Positions 8,082 through 17,865 of a stretch of 64,000 nt of DNA are shown in pieces. The stretch is from CAYRGY01 sp964424075. GTDB lineage: Bacteria > Patescibacteriota > Gracilibacteria > UBA1369. The position numbers and the translations under genes are program-made. The stretch is taken from NCBI GenBank assembly GCA_964424075.1, contig CAYRGY010000004.1, positions 1 through 64,000 of the forward strand, given 5' to 3'. Below the pieces are notes generated by a model. It was not told the DNA's origin, made no database searches, and was given only the letters and a program-made list of their open reading frames with translations. Each line of letters opens with the position of its first letter. The first letter of the stretch is position 1.

Positions 8082-10025
8082 ATGAAAACTTTCAATACAA
8101 GCCACAAGCTGCAGCTTACGAAAAGACTAGTTTTTGAACATAAAACAGCTTCAGAACTTAATGAAGCTGAAACTGTGGAATATTTAGAAAGCTTAAATGA
8201 AGAAGCAGCCGAAGTTGTTGAAGAAGAGGATAGAAAAAGTGTGATTGAACGTGTACAAGCTATTGCAAGGGGAGTGCTACAAGCTAGGTCTGAACAAGAA
8301 GACCAAGCGTCTGCCGATGCTTCGGCTAAAGAGCCAAAACAAGAAGAACCTCCTAAAAAAACTGACACTAATGAAAAAATACCAGAAGTTCCCCAAGAAT
8401 ACGAAAATTTAACCGTGTCTGAAGAGCCGCCTGAAAAAGAAGGTGATCATCTCGTTCAAGATGTCGAATTTGGGCAAGGAGTGAAGGGTTCAATTTCCTA
8501 TCCAGAAGAACCTAATGCCAGTCAAGAAACTACAGTGGTTATACGTTATGTCGATGATCGTAATGATGTTCAGGCTAACAAAAAGTTCTACGAGCAATTA
8601 GCTAAACTGCAGCAGAAATATGGCAACACAGTTGTAATTACCATGCAGACACCTAAGGGTGAGCAGCAAATTGAAGGGGATCAAGCTCAGTTTATGCAAG
8701 ATGTCATGGGTGATGTGGAACTATTTCAGCAGGAAAATATGTCGAAAGCCCAAAGGGCGGAAAGGGTGATTGCTTTGGCCAAAGAGGAAAATCAACCAGC
8801 CAGAAAACTGCTCAGCGAATATCAAAGCAAAGTCAATGATCCCCGTGCAAAAAGCATGCCTATCATTGATACGGATGCATTCGACGCAGCTGTTGCTGCA
8901 GTAAAAGCTAAGGAAGATAGTAGTTCAGCACCAGCAACAGCACCAGCACCAGCGTCAGCATCAGCACCAGCACCAGCACCAGCGTCAGCATCAGCACCAG
9001 CACCAGCACCAGCACCAGCACCAGCACCAGCACCAGCGCCTGCCCCGACAGGCACACCTTCCACCTCTGCGGAAACTCAGGAGTACTCCGATGAACAGCT
9101 TGATGCTATGCAGCCACAAGGTGAAGCCGCAATTTTCGGGGACTCAAATCTAGCTAACATTAACATGGACGCTCTCAGTTTTAGTAAAGGTGGGCATCGC
9201 TTGGCTATAGATAGCTTGCACGCCAATCAAGTACTTAATAAAATGAAGTCTAATGAAGCGCTTTTAAACAAGGTAGATCATGTAGTGATCGGCGTAGGAG
9301 CTAATGATATTTACAGCAATCGAACTTTGGCTGAAGTACAGGAAAACCTGGCCGATATGATTACTTTCCTTAAAGATAAAACAAATATTAAGAATATTTA
9401 CTTTTTGGCCATTCCTCCAACCGGTGGATATAAGAGTTCTGACGGAAGAGAGGCTGATTCACTTGTGCAGAACAACGAGAAAAAACCGGGCACTGATCAA
9501 TTGTACACTGTAAATGAAAGAAGAGAGGCTATAAATCGATTTCTAGTTGATAAGCATGGCAGTGATAAAGTCCATGTTATTAGAACGGACCAATTACTTG
9601 CTGATCCGAATGATCCCAATAAATTAAAATCTGAGTATAATAAAGGAGATAATTTACATATCAAAACCAAAGAATATGCAGAACTAATTAGAGCCGAGGT
9701 ATTTAAAGCTCAGGGGGGTGAAGTTCCGGCAAGTGGAGAACAAAATCCTTCCAGTAGTTCAGAATCTGCTCCTGCCAACTCAGTTTTCGGGCCTGAATGG
9801 CAAGCTGCAACCAATTTTCCGGGAATCGGCGCTTTCGCTAAACAAAAGCTGCAAGAATATTTAGATTCAAGCAAAGCTCAAGGATTTAGTGAAGAAATTC
9901 CATACAGAGGTAAAACAGTCAAAACCTATTTTACTAAACATCAGTATACTTTTAGGAAAGGTCAAAAAGTGAAGCTAGATCAACCTACACCAGCTGTTGA
10001 ATGCTATGTTAAGAGAGATGTTTAA
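8082..10025 (+). CDS. Large SGNH/GDSL hydrolase-domain protein with Ala-Pro repeat linker
   Basis: A 647-aa protein with no clear signal peptide. Residues 1-130 are acidic and helical, about 130-215 form an alpha/beta segment of unknown type, and about 283-320 are an Ala/Pro/Ser repeat encoded by GCACCA units. An SGNH hydrolase domain follows, with block I GDSN (353-356), block III GVGAND (404-409) and the catalytic D523-xx-H526. About 60 residues of Ser-rich linker lead to a short C-terminal domain. SGNH enzymes hydrolyse esters, for example acetyl groups on glycans or lipids; the substrate here is unknown. The gene overlaps the convergent S1 gene by 4 nt. Confidence 0.8.
   Translation: MKTFNTSHKLQLTKRLVFEHKTASELNEAETVEYLESLNEEAAEVVEEEDRKSVIERVQAIARGVLQARSEQEDQASADASAKEPKQEEPPKKTDTNEKIPEVPQEYENLTVSEEPPEKEGDHLVQDVEFGQGVKGSISYPEEPNASQETTVVIRYVDDRNDVQANKKFYEQLAKLQQKYGNTVVITMQTPKGEQQIEGDQAQFMQDVMGDVELFQQENMSKAQRAERVIALAKEENQPARKLLSEYQSKVNDPRAKSMPIIDTDAFDAAVAAVKAKEDSSSAPATAPAPASASAPAPAPASASAPAPAPAPAPAPAPAPAPTGTPSTSAETQEYSDEQLDAMQPQGEAAIFGDSNLANINMDALSFSKGGHRLAIDSLHANQVLNKMKSNEALLNKVDHVVIGVGANDIYSNRTLAEVQENLADMITFLKDKTNIKNIYFLAIPPTGGYKSSDGREADSLVQNNEKKPGTDQLYTVNERREAINRFLVDKHGSDKVHVIRTDQLLADPNDPNKLKSEYNKGDNLHIKTKEYAELIRAEVFKAQGGEVPASGEQNPSSSSESAPANSVFGPEWQAATNFPGIGAFAKQKLQEYLDSSKAQGFSEEIPYRGKTVKTYFTKHQYTFRKGQKVKLDQPTPAVECYVKRDV
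8928..9040 (+). repeat. In-frame GCACCA hexanucleotide repeat
   Basis: About 110 bp of near-perfect GCACCA/GCGTCA/GCATCA units coding for alternating Ala-Pro and Ala-Ser. Larger blocks ending in GCGTCAGCATCA are themselves duplicated. The unit is a multiple of three, so gain or loss of copies would change linker length without a frameshift. Confidence 0.9.
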
Positions 10026-11167
10026 GCTTCTTCAGAAGAATCTTCTTCAGCAACTTCCTCCTCAGATTTCTTAGACTTTTTCTTAGGAGCTGCATCAACA
10101 GCCTTAATTGATAGTCCAACTCGATGCTCTTCAGGCTCAATTGCAATTACGCGTGCTTGCACTTTGTCACCCGGCTTAAGAACATCAGCAGGATCTTTCA
10201 CATCATCAGCAATTTCAGTTACATGCACGAGACCATTAATATCATCTGAAAGCTTAACAAATGCTCCAAATGGTGTAACACGGCTAATTTCACCTTCCAC
10301 CACAGTATCAATTTGGTATTTCTTAGCTGCTTCAAGCCATGGATCTTCTGTCAGTCTCTTCATTGATAGTGAAATCTTATCTCCATCTATACCAATTACT
10401 TGTACTCTAATTTTATCTCCCAGTTTTCCATAATCTGCAGGATTTTTAACATGGCCCCAAGCAATTTCAGAAATATGTACAAGACCTTCCAAACCATTGA
10501 AAGCTACAAATATACCAAATTTAACCAAGCCGCTGATCTGACCTTCGACAACATCACCTACAGTAATATCGTTTAATGCTTCTTGTCTTTGGTCTTCAAT
10601 AGCTGCTTTTTCTGACAGAATCAACTTGCCATTCTCTTTGTCGATATTAATAATCTTAACCTTAAACTCTTTTCCAATTAGCGCTTGTAGTCTAGTTAAA
10701 ATTTGATTGGCATCAGCACCGTTCACACGTGGATAGTTCATCGGAGCCAATTGAGAGACTGGAATAAATCCTTTTATTCCATCTATATCCAGCAAAAGAC
10801 CACCTTTATTAGCTTCATTTGCTGAAACTGTAATAACCTCGTCGTTTTCGTAGGCATTGAGGAATTTCTTCCAAGTCTTTTCCTGACTTGCTTTGCGCAG
10901 GGACATAATTATATACCCTTCTTCATTTTCACCTTCAATCACATAGGCAGAAATAGTGTCACCAATTTTAATGTTATGAATTGTATCCTGACTGTCTTTA
11001 GCTTCCTTACCAGTAATTAAGCCTGTCGCAATACCATCCAGATCAACCAGAATATTGTTTTTTTGTATAGCCACTACTTTACCATCAGCCAATTGACCAG
11101 GTTTAGGCACATTAAAATCAGGAATCAAAGATAGAAAATCATCTTTTGTCTGAGTTGAATTAGTCAT
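10022..11167 (-). CDS. rpsA: Ribosomal protein S1-like, four S1 domains
   Basis: RNA-binding protein expected to help the 30S subunit capture mRNA. It has 381 aa with four consecutive S1 (OB-fold) domains at about 20-92, 105-187, 203-272 and 288-358; the third and fourth carry the strong signatures KFGIFVAFNGLEGLVHISEI and PFGAFVKLSDDINGLVHVTEI. A Lys-rich then Glu-rich tail ends the protein. E. coli S1 has six domains; four-domain forms are common elsewhere. The stop overlaps the end of the convergent SGNH gene by 4 nt. Confidence 0.9.
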   Translation of the reverse strand: MTNSTQTKDDFLSLIPDFNVPKPGQLADGKVVAIQKNNILVDLDGIATGLITGKEAKDSQDTIHNIKIGDTISAYVIEGENEEGYIIMSLRKASQEKTWKKFLNAYENDEVITVSANEANKGGLLLDIDGIKGFIPVSQLAPMNYPRVNGADANQILTRLQALIGKEFKVKIINIDKENGKLILSEKAAIEDQRQEALNDITVGDVVEGQISGLVKFGIFVAFNGLEGLVHISEIAWGHVKNPADYGKLGDKIRVQVIGIDGDKISLSMKRLTEDPWLEAAKKYQIDTVVEGEISRVTPFGAFVKLSDDINGLVHVTEIADDVKDPADVLKPGDKVQARVIAIEPEEHRVGLSIKAVDAAPKKKSKKSEEEVAEEDSSEEA

Positions 11168-11247
11168 ATTATGTATTTGCCAGCAAGTGTTAAATTATAC
11201 ATGCAATGCTGATTAGAAAGCGCTTGCTGACCATTACTCTCTGAGCA

Positions 11248-11270
11248 TTGCTAGCAAACGTTACTAGCAA
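11248..11270. repeat. Inverted repeat between rpsA and rsmE
   Basis: Perfect 7-bp arms TTGCTAG and CTAGCAA with a 9-nt loop, in the 127-bp divergent gap. There is no T-run on either side, so it may be an operator rather than a terminator. The gap also holds a TATAAT on the minus strand (11194-11199) that may drive rpsA. Confidence 0.4.
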
Positions 11271-11294
11271 CTACACTCTAAGTCAAGTTAAATC

Positions 11295-12068
11295 ATGGAA
11301 AATTCAAGAATTTTTAGGTTCATTTTGGAAAATAGCATTTTAGATCCGGAAACACTGCAAATTGAAAAGGTGTTTGTACTTAAAAAGACGCAAGAAAACG
11401 AAATATTCCTGCAGTTAAAAACAGTTTTAAGATCAAGAATAGGGGATAGAGTAGTTTTATTAAACAAAATCACCGTTGATAATCCGGTCAAAGCATATGA
11501 ATTTCATTTTTCCTTAGTCGAAATCAATCATGAGGAATTAGTGTTGGAGCTTTTTGACTTAAAGGAGAATTGCAATGAATTACCTGCTAAACTGGAATTA
11601 GCATTTTGTTTACCAAATAAACCAAATAAGCTGGATTTGGTCCTGCAGAAAGCAACAGAACTGAGAGCTTCCAAAATTCACCTGATTGAAAGTGACTTCA
11701 CTCAATTCAAACATCAATTAAAATCAGAAAGACTGCAAAAAATTCTGATTGAAGCAGTGGAACAATCAGAAAGGGGCAAAATACCGATAATTGAGCACAT
11801 TAAAGACTTCCCCAACTTTATCAATGAAAATGCAGCTGATATTTTTATAGCTTTGGAAAGAGCTAATTCTAAGCCCGCTCTGCAAATGAAGCCTGCAGCA
11901 AAGAACGTTATTTTAATTGGCCCAGAAGGAGGATTTAGTGAAGCTGAAAAGCAGCAAATTGAACAACTTGAGCTTCACACCTTTTCATTGGGTAATAACA
12001 TACTCCGAAACGAAACCGCAGCAATTGTTGCTCTGGGAATTTTCAGCTTAAAGTTGGAAAACAGCTAG
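11295..12068 (+). CDS. rsmE: 16S rRNA (uracil-1498-N3)-methyltransferase
   Basis: SPOUT-class enzyme that methylates U1498 of 16S rRNA with SAM. The 257-aa protein has an N-terminal PUA-like part and a C-terminal knot domain with the signatures KATELRASKIHLI, AVEQSERGKIP, IGPEGGFSEAE and LGNNILRNETAAI, which are diagnostic for RsmE. It overlaps the convergent clpC gene by 4 nt at the 3' end and is divergent from rpsA. Confidence 0.95.
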   Translation: MENSRIFRFILENSILDPETLQIEKVFVLKKTQENEIFLQLKTVLRSRIGDRVVLLNKITVDNPVKAYEFHFSLVEINHEELVLELFDLKENCNELPAKLELAFCLPNKPNKLDLVLQKATELRASKIHLIESDFTQFKHQLKSERLQKILIEAVEQSERGKIPIIEHIKDFPNFINENAADIFIALERANSKPALQMKPAAKNVILIGPEGGFSEAEKQQIEQLELHTFSLGNNILRNETAAIVALGIFSLKLENS

Positions 12069-14656
12069 TTTTTCTTCTTCAAGACTATTTTACCGTCTTT
12101 ATTTCTGCCGATTTGAATTGTGTCTCCTTCGCAGAATTCTTCCATTAGTATACCTTCTGCAACCGGATCTTCAATTAATTCCTGAATTTTACGCCTTACA
12201 GGACGTGCGCCATATTCAGGATCGAAACAAATTTCAGCAAGTCTATCCAAAGCCTGTTTAGTATAGGTGAACTTAATACTCTTTTCCTTACTTCTTTCTT
12301 CCAATTTAGCAATATGCAGCTTCACAATATCTTTAACATGATCGTGGCTAAGAGGCCTGAAAACCATAATTTTATCTACACGATTAACAAATTCAGGGCG
12401 AAAATTCTTCTTCAGCTCATCCAAAACTTCATCTTTCATCCTTTCATAATCCTGCTCAGCCTTGGACAGTTCATCAACATTAAGATTAAATCCGATTGGA
12501 GCTGCTTTTTCAGTTAACTTTTTCGCACCTATATTTGTAGTCAAAATGATTACAGTGTTTTTAAAATCAACTGTACGCCCTTTACTATCGGTTAAAACGC
12601 CATCTTCAAGGATTTGTAACAACAAATTGAATACATCCGGATGGGCTTTTTCAATTTCATCAAACAGGACTACTGAATAAGGTTTACGACGCACAGCTTC
12701 AGTCAATTGCCCGCCTTCTTCATAGCCAACATAACCGGCAGTAGCACCGACAAGTCTGGAAGTATTATGTCTTTCCATAAATTCACTCATATCAATCTTG
12801 ATCAGGGCATCTTTATCGTTAAACAATTCCTTAGAAAGGCATTTAACTAGCTCAGTCTTACCGACACCCGTAGGCCCCATAAAAATAAAAGAACCGATTG
12901 GACGATTATGATCAGCTATGCCTACTCTGGAGCGGCGAATAGCCTTTGCCAAAGCTTCAACAGCCTCATTCTGACCAATTACATTTTCCTTCAGTTTTTT
13001 GTCTAAATTAATCAGTTTTTGAATATCATCCTTAATAAGTTTTGTCACTTCGATACCAGTTATTCTGGCAACAACCGCGGCAATATCGTCTGCGCCTATT
13101 GATTTTCTCTTGTCACGAGGAGTTTTAACAATTTTTGCTTCTTCAATTTTCTTGAGAACCTCTAGTTCTTTATTGCGCAATTCTGCAGCGTGCTCATAAT
13201 TCTGATTAGAAACCGACTCTTCCTTAGATTTAATAATCTTAGATAATTCTTTTTGCAGCTTCCTAATATTATTATTATTGTCTTTAGACTTAATAGTCTT
13301 CATTGAAGCAGCTTCATCAAGCAAATCTATAGCCTTATCAGGCAAAAATCTATCATTGATATATCGTTTAGACAGTTTTACAGAAGCATCTAAAGCTACG
13401 TCCTCAATAATTAAATTATGATGATCCTCAAATCCTTCCCGAATACCATGAAGAATTTTTAGTGAATCTTCAGGGCTAGGTTCCTCAACCATAACAGGCT
13501 GGAAACGTCTTTCAAAAGCGGCATCACTTTCAACTTGCTTACGATATTCTGAAATTGTGGTCGCTCCTAGTACTTGAATTTTCCCTCTGGATAAAGCCGG
13601 TTTTAATATATTAGAAGCATCAAGGCTACCTTCAGCGCTTCCAGCACCAATTACTGTATGCAATTCATCAATGAACAAAATTACATTTCCTAAACTGGAG
13701 GCCTCATCAATAATTTGTTTAATTCTTTCTTCAAATTCACCTCGATATTTTGTGCCGGCAACCACGGATGCCATTTCCAGATTCAAAATTTTCTTATCAA
13801 GCAACTTATCAGGTACTTCTTCATTTATCAAAGCATAAGCAATACCTTCAGCAATTGATGTTTTACCCACACCTGGTTCACCAATAAACACAGGATTATT
13901 CTTGGTTTTTCGGCAAAGTATAGAAATAGCTCTTTCAATTTCCTTATCTCTACCAATAACCGGATTAAGCTTACCTTGCTTGCATTCAACTGTTAAATCA
14001 GTGGTGAAATAATCTAAGGCAGGAGTTTTGGTACCTTTTTGAGTTTTACCGTCAGCTTTTTTATAGGGAGCAGCAGTCTTATCTGTATCCGCCCCATTCA
14101 TCAAAGCTCCTTGAATTCCACTAAGGAAAAATTCAATTGGATTCATTTGCATCATTGTTCCACTTTGATTTGGGCCTTGCTGCGCTCCTTGAGCTTTCTT
14201 GGAGCGTTCAAAAGTCTCAATAAGTTGTTCCTTAATAGCTGCAGGATTCACTTTCATGTTCTCCAGAATAACAGTAGCTGCCGTTTCATCCTGACAAACC
14301 AAAGCATATAACATATGTTCAGTACCGATATAATTATGATTATATAAATGTGCTGAACGTACAGCATCTTCAATCACTTTTTTCGCTTTGCCTGAAAGTC
14401 CGCCCCATCCTTTTTGAGGAGCGCTGGTAGATTGGCCAACTCTTCCGACATTCTTGATAACCAGATCAACATTGTCTACTTGTATTCCAAAATTAGCTAA
14501 GACGGTGCTGCCTAGTGATTGTTTCTGGCTTAACACGCCAATTAAAACGTGTTCTGTGCCCACATAGTTTCTTTTAGCCTCTTTAGCCTTTTCTTGAGCA
14601 ACTATCAACGCTTGCTTAGCTTCTTTAGTAAATTTTTCAAAACTTGGATGATTCAT
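12065..14656 (-). CDS. clpC: ATP-dependent Clp protease ATPase subunit ClpC
   Basis: AAA+ unfoldase expected to feed ClpP. The 863-aa protein has two Clp N-terminal repeats (about 1-145), a first AAA+ module with GEPGVGKT, an M-domain with a UVR-like helix pair (YEHAAELRNKELEVL), and a second AAA+ module with GPTGVGKT. An IGF tripeptide (in APIGFNLNV) matches the ClpP-docking loop, so it is a protease partner rather than a ClpB-type disaggregase. A CIRCE operator overlaps its promoter, indicating HrcA-type heat-shock control; hrcA itself is not in the window. Confidence 0.95.
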   Translation of the reverse strand: MNHPSFEKFTKEAKQALIVAQEKAKEAKRNYVGTEHVLIGVLSQKQSLGSTVLANFGIQVDNVDLVIKNVGRVGQSTSAPQKGWGGLSGKAKKVIEDAVRSAHLYNHNYIGTEHMLYALVCQDETAATVILENMKVNPAAIKEQLIETFERSKKAQGAQQGPNQSGTMMQMNPIEFFLSGIQGALMNGADTDKTAAPYKKADGKTQKGTKTPALDYFTTDLTVECKQGKLNPVIGRDKEIERAISILCRKTKNNPVFIGEPGVGKTSIAEGIAYALINEEVPDKLLDKKILNLEMASVVAGTKYRGEFEERIKQIIDEASSLGNVILFIDELHTVIGAGSAEGSLDASNILKPALSRGKIQVLGATTISEYRKQVESDAAFERRFQPVMVEEPSPEDSLKILHGIREGFEDHHNLIIEDVALDASVKLSKRYINDRFLPDKAIDLLDEAASMKTIKSKDNNNNIRKLQKELSKIIKSKEESVSNQNYEHAAELRNKELEVLKKIEEAKIVKTPRDKRKSIGADDIAAVVARITGIEVTKLIKDDIQKLINLDKKLKENVIGQNEAVEALAKAIRRSRVGIADHNRPIGSFIFMGPTGVGKTELVKCLSKELFNDKDALIKIDMSEFMERHNTSRLVGATAGYVGYEEGGQLTEAVRRKPYSVVLFDEIEKAHPDVFNLLLQILEDGVLTDSKGRTVDFKNTVIILTTNIGAKKLTEKAAPIGFNLNVDELSKAEQDYERMKDEVLDELKKNFRPEFVNRVDKIMVFRPLSHDHVKDIVKLHIAKLEERSKEKSIKFTYTKQALDRLAEICFDPEYGARPVRRKIQELIEDPVAEGILMEEFCEGDTIQIGRNKDGKIVLKKKN

Positions 14657-14757
14657 GTTTAAAATTAAAATTCAGTAAATAATAGCATAAATTACTCACT
14701 ATTAGTACTAATTAGGCTTTACTTAAGCGATTATTATTTATAAATATCTAAGCTTAA

Positions 14758-14784
14758 CTAGCACTCTTAATTTTAGAGTGCTAG
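14758..14784. promoter_or_regulatory. CIRCE operator (HrcA site) of clpC
   Basis: CTAGCACTC, 9-nt spacer, GAGTGCTAG: a perfect 9-bp inverted repeat with the spacing of the CIRCE consensus TTAGCACTC-N9-GAGTGCTAA. Only the outermost arm base differs. It covers the minus-strand -10 element of the clpC promoter. Confidence 0.92.
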
Positions 14785-14798
14785 GTGTGAAAAGTCAA
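14770..14798 (-). promoter_or_regulatory. Promoter of clpC
   Basis: Minus-strand TTGACT (14793-14798), 17-nt spacer and TAAAAT (14770-14775). The -10 lies inside the CIRCE element, as expected for repression by HrcA. The leader to the clpC ATG is about 105 nt, longer than for most genes in the window. Confidence 0.75.
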
Positions 14799-14806
14799 GC
14801 AGTATA

Positions 14807-16114
14807 CTACTTCTCTTCAATTGATAGAGCCATAGTTAAGATTTCATCCTGCATAGTGGCGGGTCCTATAACTTTATAAATTCTACTATTACCATCAACC
14901 CAAACCTCAACTGTCCCAGCTTCAGATTTTACTACAACGTCTTTCCCTTCAATTTGCTGGATTTGGCCTTCTGGTAAGTAATCTGCCATCAATTGAAAAC
15001 TGATTTCTCCCGGCTTATCTTCCAGTGGCTCGGAACCAAATTGGTATTGTCTCACGACCTTATCCTCATCAGTATCAACAGCCTCAAAATAAAAGGATTT
15101 TGGATATTCCACGCTAAAACCAAAGGTATCACTTTCAAAGTTTTTAACTTCATCCAGTAGATTAAAGTCGATTTCTGTAGCTGTAGGAGGAGTGTCAACA
15201 GTTTCAGATTCATCAGACACTGTTTCAAGAACCGTTTCTTGATCAAGTTCGCCCTCAATAATTTCCGGATCTGCAGCATAATCTATACTAAAATCCTGAG
15301 TTGAGAGTTCCTCTGGCTCATCTTCTTCTTCAGTTTCAATAGTTGAGATCTTCAATGACCCTAAAATATCAAAATACATATTTTTATCCTTGAGTGCTAC
15401 TTGATTCCCACTGGATATCACCGCAACTTCATAAACAAACTGCTTACTGGGTATATAATAAATAATCTCATCAGCGCTACTTTCTTGTTTATAGGCTTGA
15501 TATGAATATTGTCCCACCTTACTGGACTGCAGGTTTTCAGCCAGCAAATCTTCTCTTTCGAGTGACTCAACACCAAGAAACTCCGCTAAATCGTCATATT
15601 TACTTTTCTTAATGGTAATTTCTGATAATGCTTCGTCATTATCTTCCAGTTCTTCCACCTTTCTTATTAACACAATTTCGTCAGCAGAATCATCAAGCTC
15701 AAAATCATCTCTATATTTAAACGATATCTCCTTAATATCACCATCATAATCCTTCCATTGTGGAACCGTTTGATTCACATCAATATCAGTCTCAATAATA
15801 TCGATACTTGAGACATTCATAATACTTTTACCGGCAACAGTTGAATTAATAATTCCTGTCAATTCAACACTGTTTTGCAAATATTTTTCTGCACTCAAAT
15901 CCACATTCTCACTTTTTAGTAGGATTGTTGTCCCATCATCCAAATTAAGCATATGAGTAGCGCCATCACTGTTAAAAACATCTCCTAGCACTTTAATTTC
16001 CCCGATTCTTCTTTCTTGAGTGGTGGAGGCAAATTTAGAAATAGAATCAGCATCTGGAGCACTTTGGCATGCTGTTAATAAAAAAGCCAAAACTAAAAAC
16101 AATGTTCTCTTCAT
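14807..16114 (-). CDS. Predicted lipoprotein, two-module, unknown function
   Basis: A 435-aa protein beginning with a short signal peptide and lipobox (FLLTAC, Cys16), so it is probably lipid-anchored outside the membrane. After the anchor comes an OB-like stretch (about 35-105). Two modules resembling each other follow, each with an aromatic start (FKYRDDFELD; FGFSVEYPKSFYFE), separated by a very acidic linker around 255-320. I recognise no named family. The stop-to-start gap to ruvB upstream is only 2 nt, so it belongs to the ruvB transcription unit. Confidence 0.75.
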   Translation of the reverse strand: MKRTLFLVLAFLLTACQSAPDADSISKFASTTQERRIGEIKVLGDVFNSDGATHMLNLDDGTTILLKSENVDLSAEKYLQNSVELTGIINSTVAGKSIMNVSSIDIIETDIDVNQTVPQWKDYDGDIKEISFKYRDDFELDDSADEIVLIRKVEELEDNDEALSEITIKKSKYDDLAEFLGVESLEREDLLAENLQSSKVGQYSYQAYKQESSADEIIYYIPSKQFVYEVAVISSGNQVALKDKNMYFDILGSLKISTIETEEEDEPEELSTQDFSIDYAADPEIIEGELDQETVLETVSDESETVDTPPTATEIDFNLLDEVKNFESDTFGFSVEYPKSFYFEAVDTDEDKVVRQYQFGSEPLEDKPGEISFQLMADYLPEGQIQQIEGKDVVVKSEAGTVEVWVDGNSRIYKVIGPATMQDEILTMALSIEEK

Positions 16115-16116
16115 AA

Positions 16117-17145
16117 TTATTTTGTTATTTGTGATTTCCTTAAATGATTCAAAGCCTTTTTAGTGACTAGTCTGCCTCGAGCAGTTCGTTCCAAAAATCC
16201 CAACTGAATTAAATATGGTTCATATACATCTTCAACAGTATTTTGATCTTCACCAGTTGCAGCGGAAAGCGTACTGAGACCAACCGGCCCTCCCTCAAAT
16301 TTATCAATTATTGTAGATAATATATCTCGATCATGCTTATCCAGTCCAATACAATCTATTCCTAATTGTTTTAGACAGTATTTCACATCTGATTCCTTGA
16401 TGGTATTTTGTCCATTAACTTGTGCGTAATCTCTAACTCTTTTCAACAATCTGTTAGCAATTCTGGGAGTCCGTCTAGCAGATTCAGCTAATCTCATAGC
16501 CGCTTCATTATTAATGTCCACAGCCAAAACCTTAGCTGATCTGATAATTATATCTTTTATTTCCTCTAAGCTGTAAAACTCCAGCCGATAAACAGCTCCA
16601 AATCGATCCCTTAGCGGTGCGGAAAGCATACTGACTTTAGTTGTAGCACCTACCAAAGTGAATTTGGGTAAATTGATGCGCATGGATTTTGCAGCGGGAC
16701 CTTTCCCCAGAACAATATCTATCCCAAAATCTTCCATCGCTGTGTATAAAATTTCTTCTACTGTAGGTTTAAGTCTGTGAATTTCATCAATAAACAGGAT
16801 GTCATTTTCCTGCAAATTGGAAATTATTGAGGCTACATCACCTTGTTTTTCCAGAGCGGGGCCGGAAGTAACTCTAATGCTTACACCCAATTCCTTACCA
16901 ATTATATTTGCTAAAGTGGTCTTTCCCAAGCCGGGTGGCCCATGCAAAAGTACATGGTCAATACTTTCCTTACGCTCCTTCGCTGCTGTTATAAGCACCT
17001 TAAGGTCACGCTTTGTGTCGCTCTGGCCGATATACTCATCAAAACAGCTTGGCCTGAGAGTATTCTCAAAAGTATCACCTTGATCACTTCTAATCAAAGG
17101 CTGCTCTGCTTTTTGCTGTTTATTTTTAAAGCTTTCTAAAACCAC
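16117..17145 (-). CDS. ruvB: Holliday junction branch-migration helicase RuvB
   Basis: Hexameric AAA+ motor that works with RuvA to move Holliday junctions. The 342-aa protein has Walker A GPPGLGKTT (69-77), Walker B FIDEIHRL (D120, E121), a GATTK sensor stretch, an RDRFG arginine-finger motif, and a C-terminal winged helix (EDVYEPYLIQLGFLERTARGR). It is full length. ruvA and ruvC are not adjacent, so the operon is split compared with many bacteria. Confidence 0.97.
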   Translation of the reverse strand: MVLESFKNKQQKAEQPLIRSDQGDTFENTLRPSCFDEYIGQSDTKRDLKVLITAAKERKESIDHVLLHGPPGLGKTTLANIIGKELGVSIRVTSGPALEKQGDVASIISNLQENDILFIDEIHRLKPTVEEILYTAMEDFGIDIVLGKGPAAKSMRINLPKFTLVGATTKVSMLSAPLRDRFGAVYRLEFYSLEEIKDIIIRSAKVLAVDINNEAAMRLAESARRTPRIANRLLKRVRDYAQVNGQNTIKESDVKYCLKQLGIDCIGLDKHDRDILSTIIDKFEGGPVGLSTLSAATGEDQNTVEDVYEPYLIQLGFLERTARGRLVTKKALNHLRKSQITK

Positions 17146-17188
17146 GAAATAATTATTTATCTCGCTAAATATAACAGGATTAATACAC

Positions 17189-17758
17189 TTAATCTACTTT
17201 ACTTAATTCTAATTCTGCCTTCTGAATAAACTCCTGTTTTTGCTTAACCTGGTCATTTTTTTGAGTGGTAAGCTGTCCGTGACGTTTAGCTAGATTATAA
17301 ATAAAGTATTTAACCCCTTCAGGATCCGGAGCTTCATTAAACTGAACCGTAGTTCGGGTTGAGGCAGTCTCCAAAGTAAAAGTGCCAAAATCCAAGAATG
17401 GAAACTTAGAGAAGAAACCGTTTTCATGTGTTTCAATATTTTGAATATCATCCAGCATGGCTTGTGTTTCAATATATTTAAAAATACTTATCCAATCCAG
17501 ATGAACCACACGTCTGTTGGTGACAACCAAGGTGTCCATGTAATATATCAGAAAGTCATATAGATGAATTGCTCCAAATAGCAGTGTAATTCCAATATAA
17601 GTTAAGGCCTGCACATAAACTCCAAGCGAAAACGTAATTATATATGCTAAAAAGAAAAACGGCACACTTGCCAGCCAGACTTTCAGACCTCTGGCTACAA
17701 AAAAGTATTTGTGATGGTGGAACACCTTAATGATTTTTTCTTCGTGTTGTAATTTCAT
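17189..17758 (-). CDS. Membrane protein with bPH2 (PH-like) domain
   Basis: The start is placed at an internal ATG (17758), giving 189 aa; the frame extends 21 codons further upstream through a Phe/Tyr-rich segment with no clear initiation site. Residues about 25-70 hold two membrane helices. They are followed by a bacterial PH-like domain with the typical TLVVTNRRVV start and the IQNIETHENGFFSKFPFLDFG stretch. The C terminus is a charged helix. Such proteins are common small membrane proteins whose role is not settled. It lies upstream of ruvB on the same strand (43-nt gap). Confidence 0.75.
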   Translation of the reverse strand: MKLQHEEKIIKVFHHHKYFFVARGLKVWLASVPFFFLAYIITFSLGVYVQALTYIGITLLFGAIHLYDFLIYYMDTLVVTNRRVVHLDWISIFKYIETQAMLDDIQNIETHENGFFSKFPFLDFGTFTLETASTRTTVQFNEAPDPEGVKYFIYNLAKRHGQLTTQKNDQVKQKQEFIQKAELELSKVD

Positions 17759-17865
17759 ACTAAAATTAAGTGATATTAGATTACCATAAAAATAGAAAAA
17801 GGCAAATCGATTGATATTCAATCAGTTACTTGTCTATGTTACTTTTTCTGCCACTAATTAAAGCT

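Noticed and set aside
8822..9064. Minus-strand frame with a Gly-Ala-Asp repeat
   Set aside because: It is the antisense reading of the GCACCA repeat inside the SGNH protein gene.
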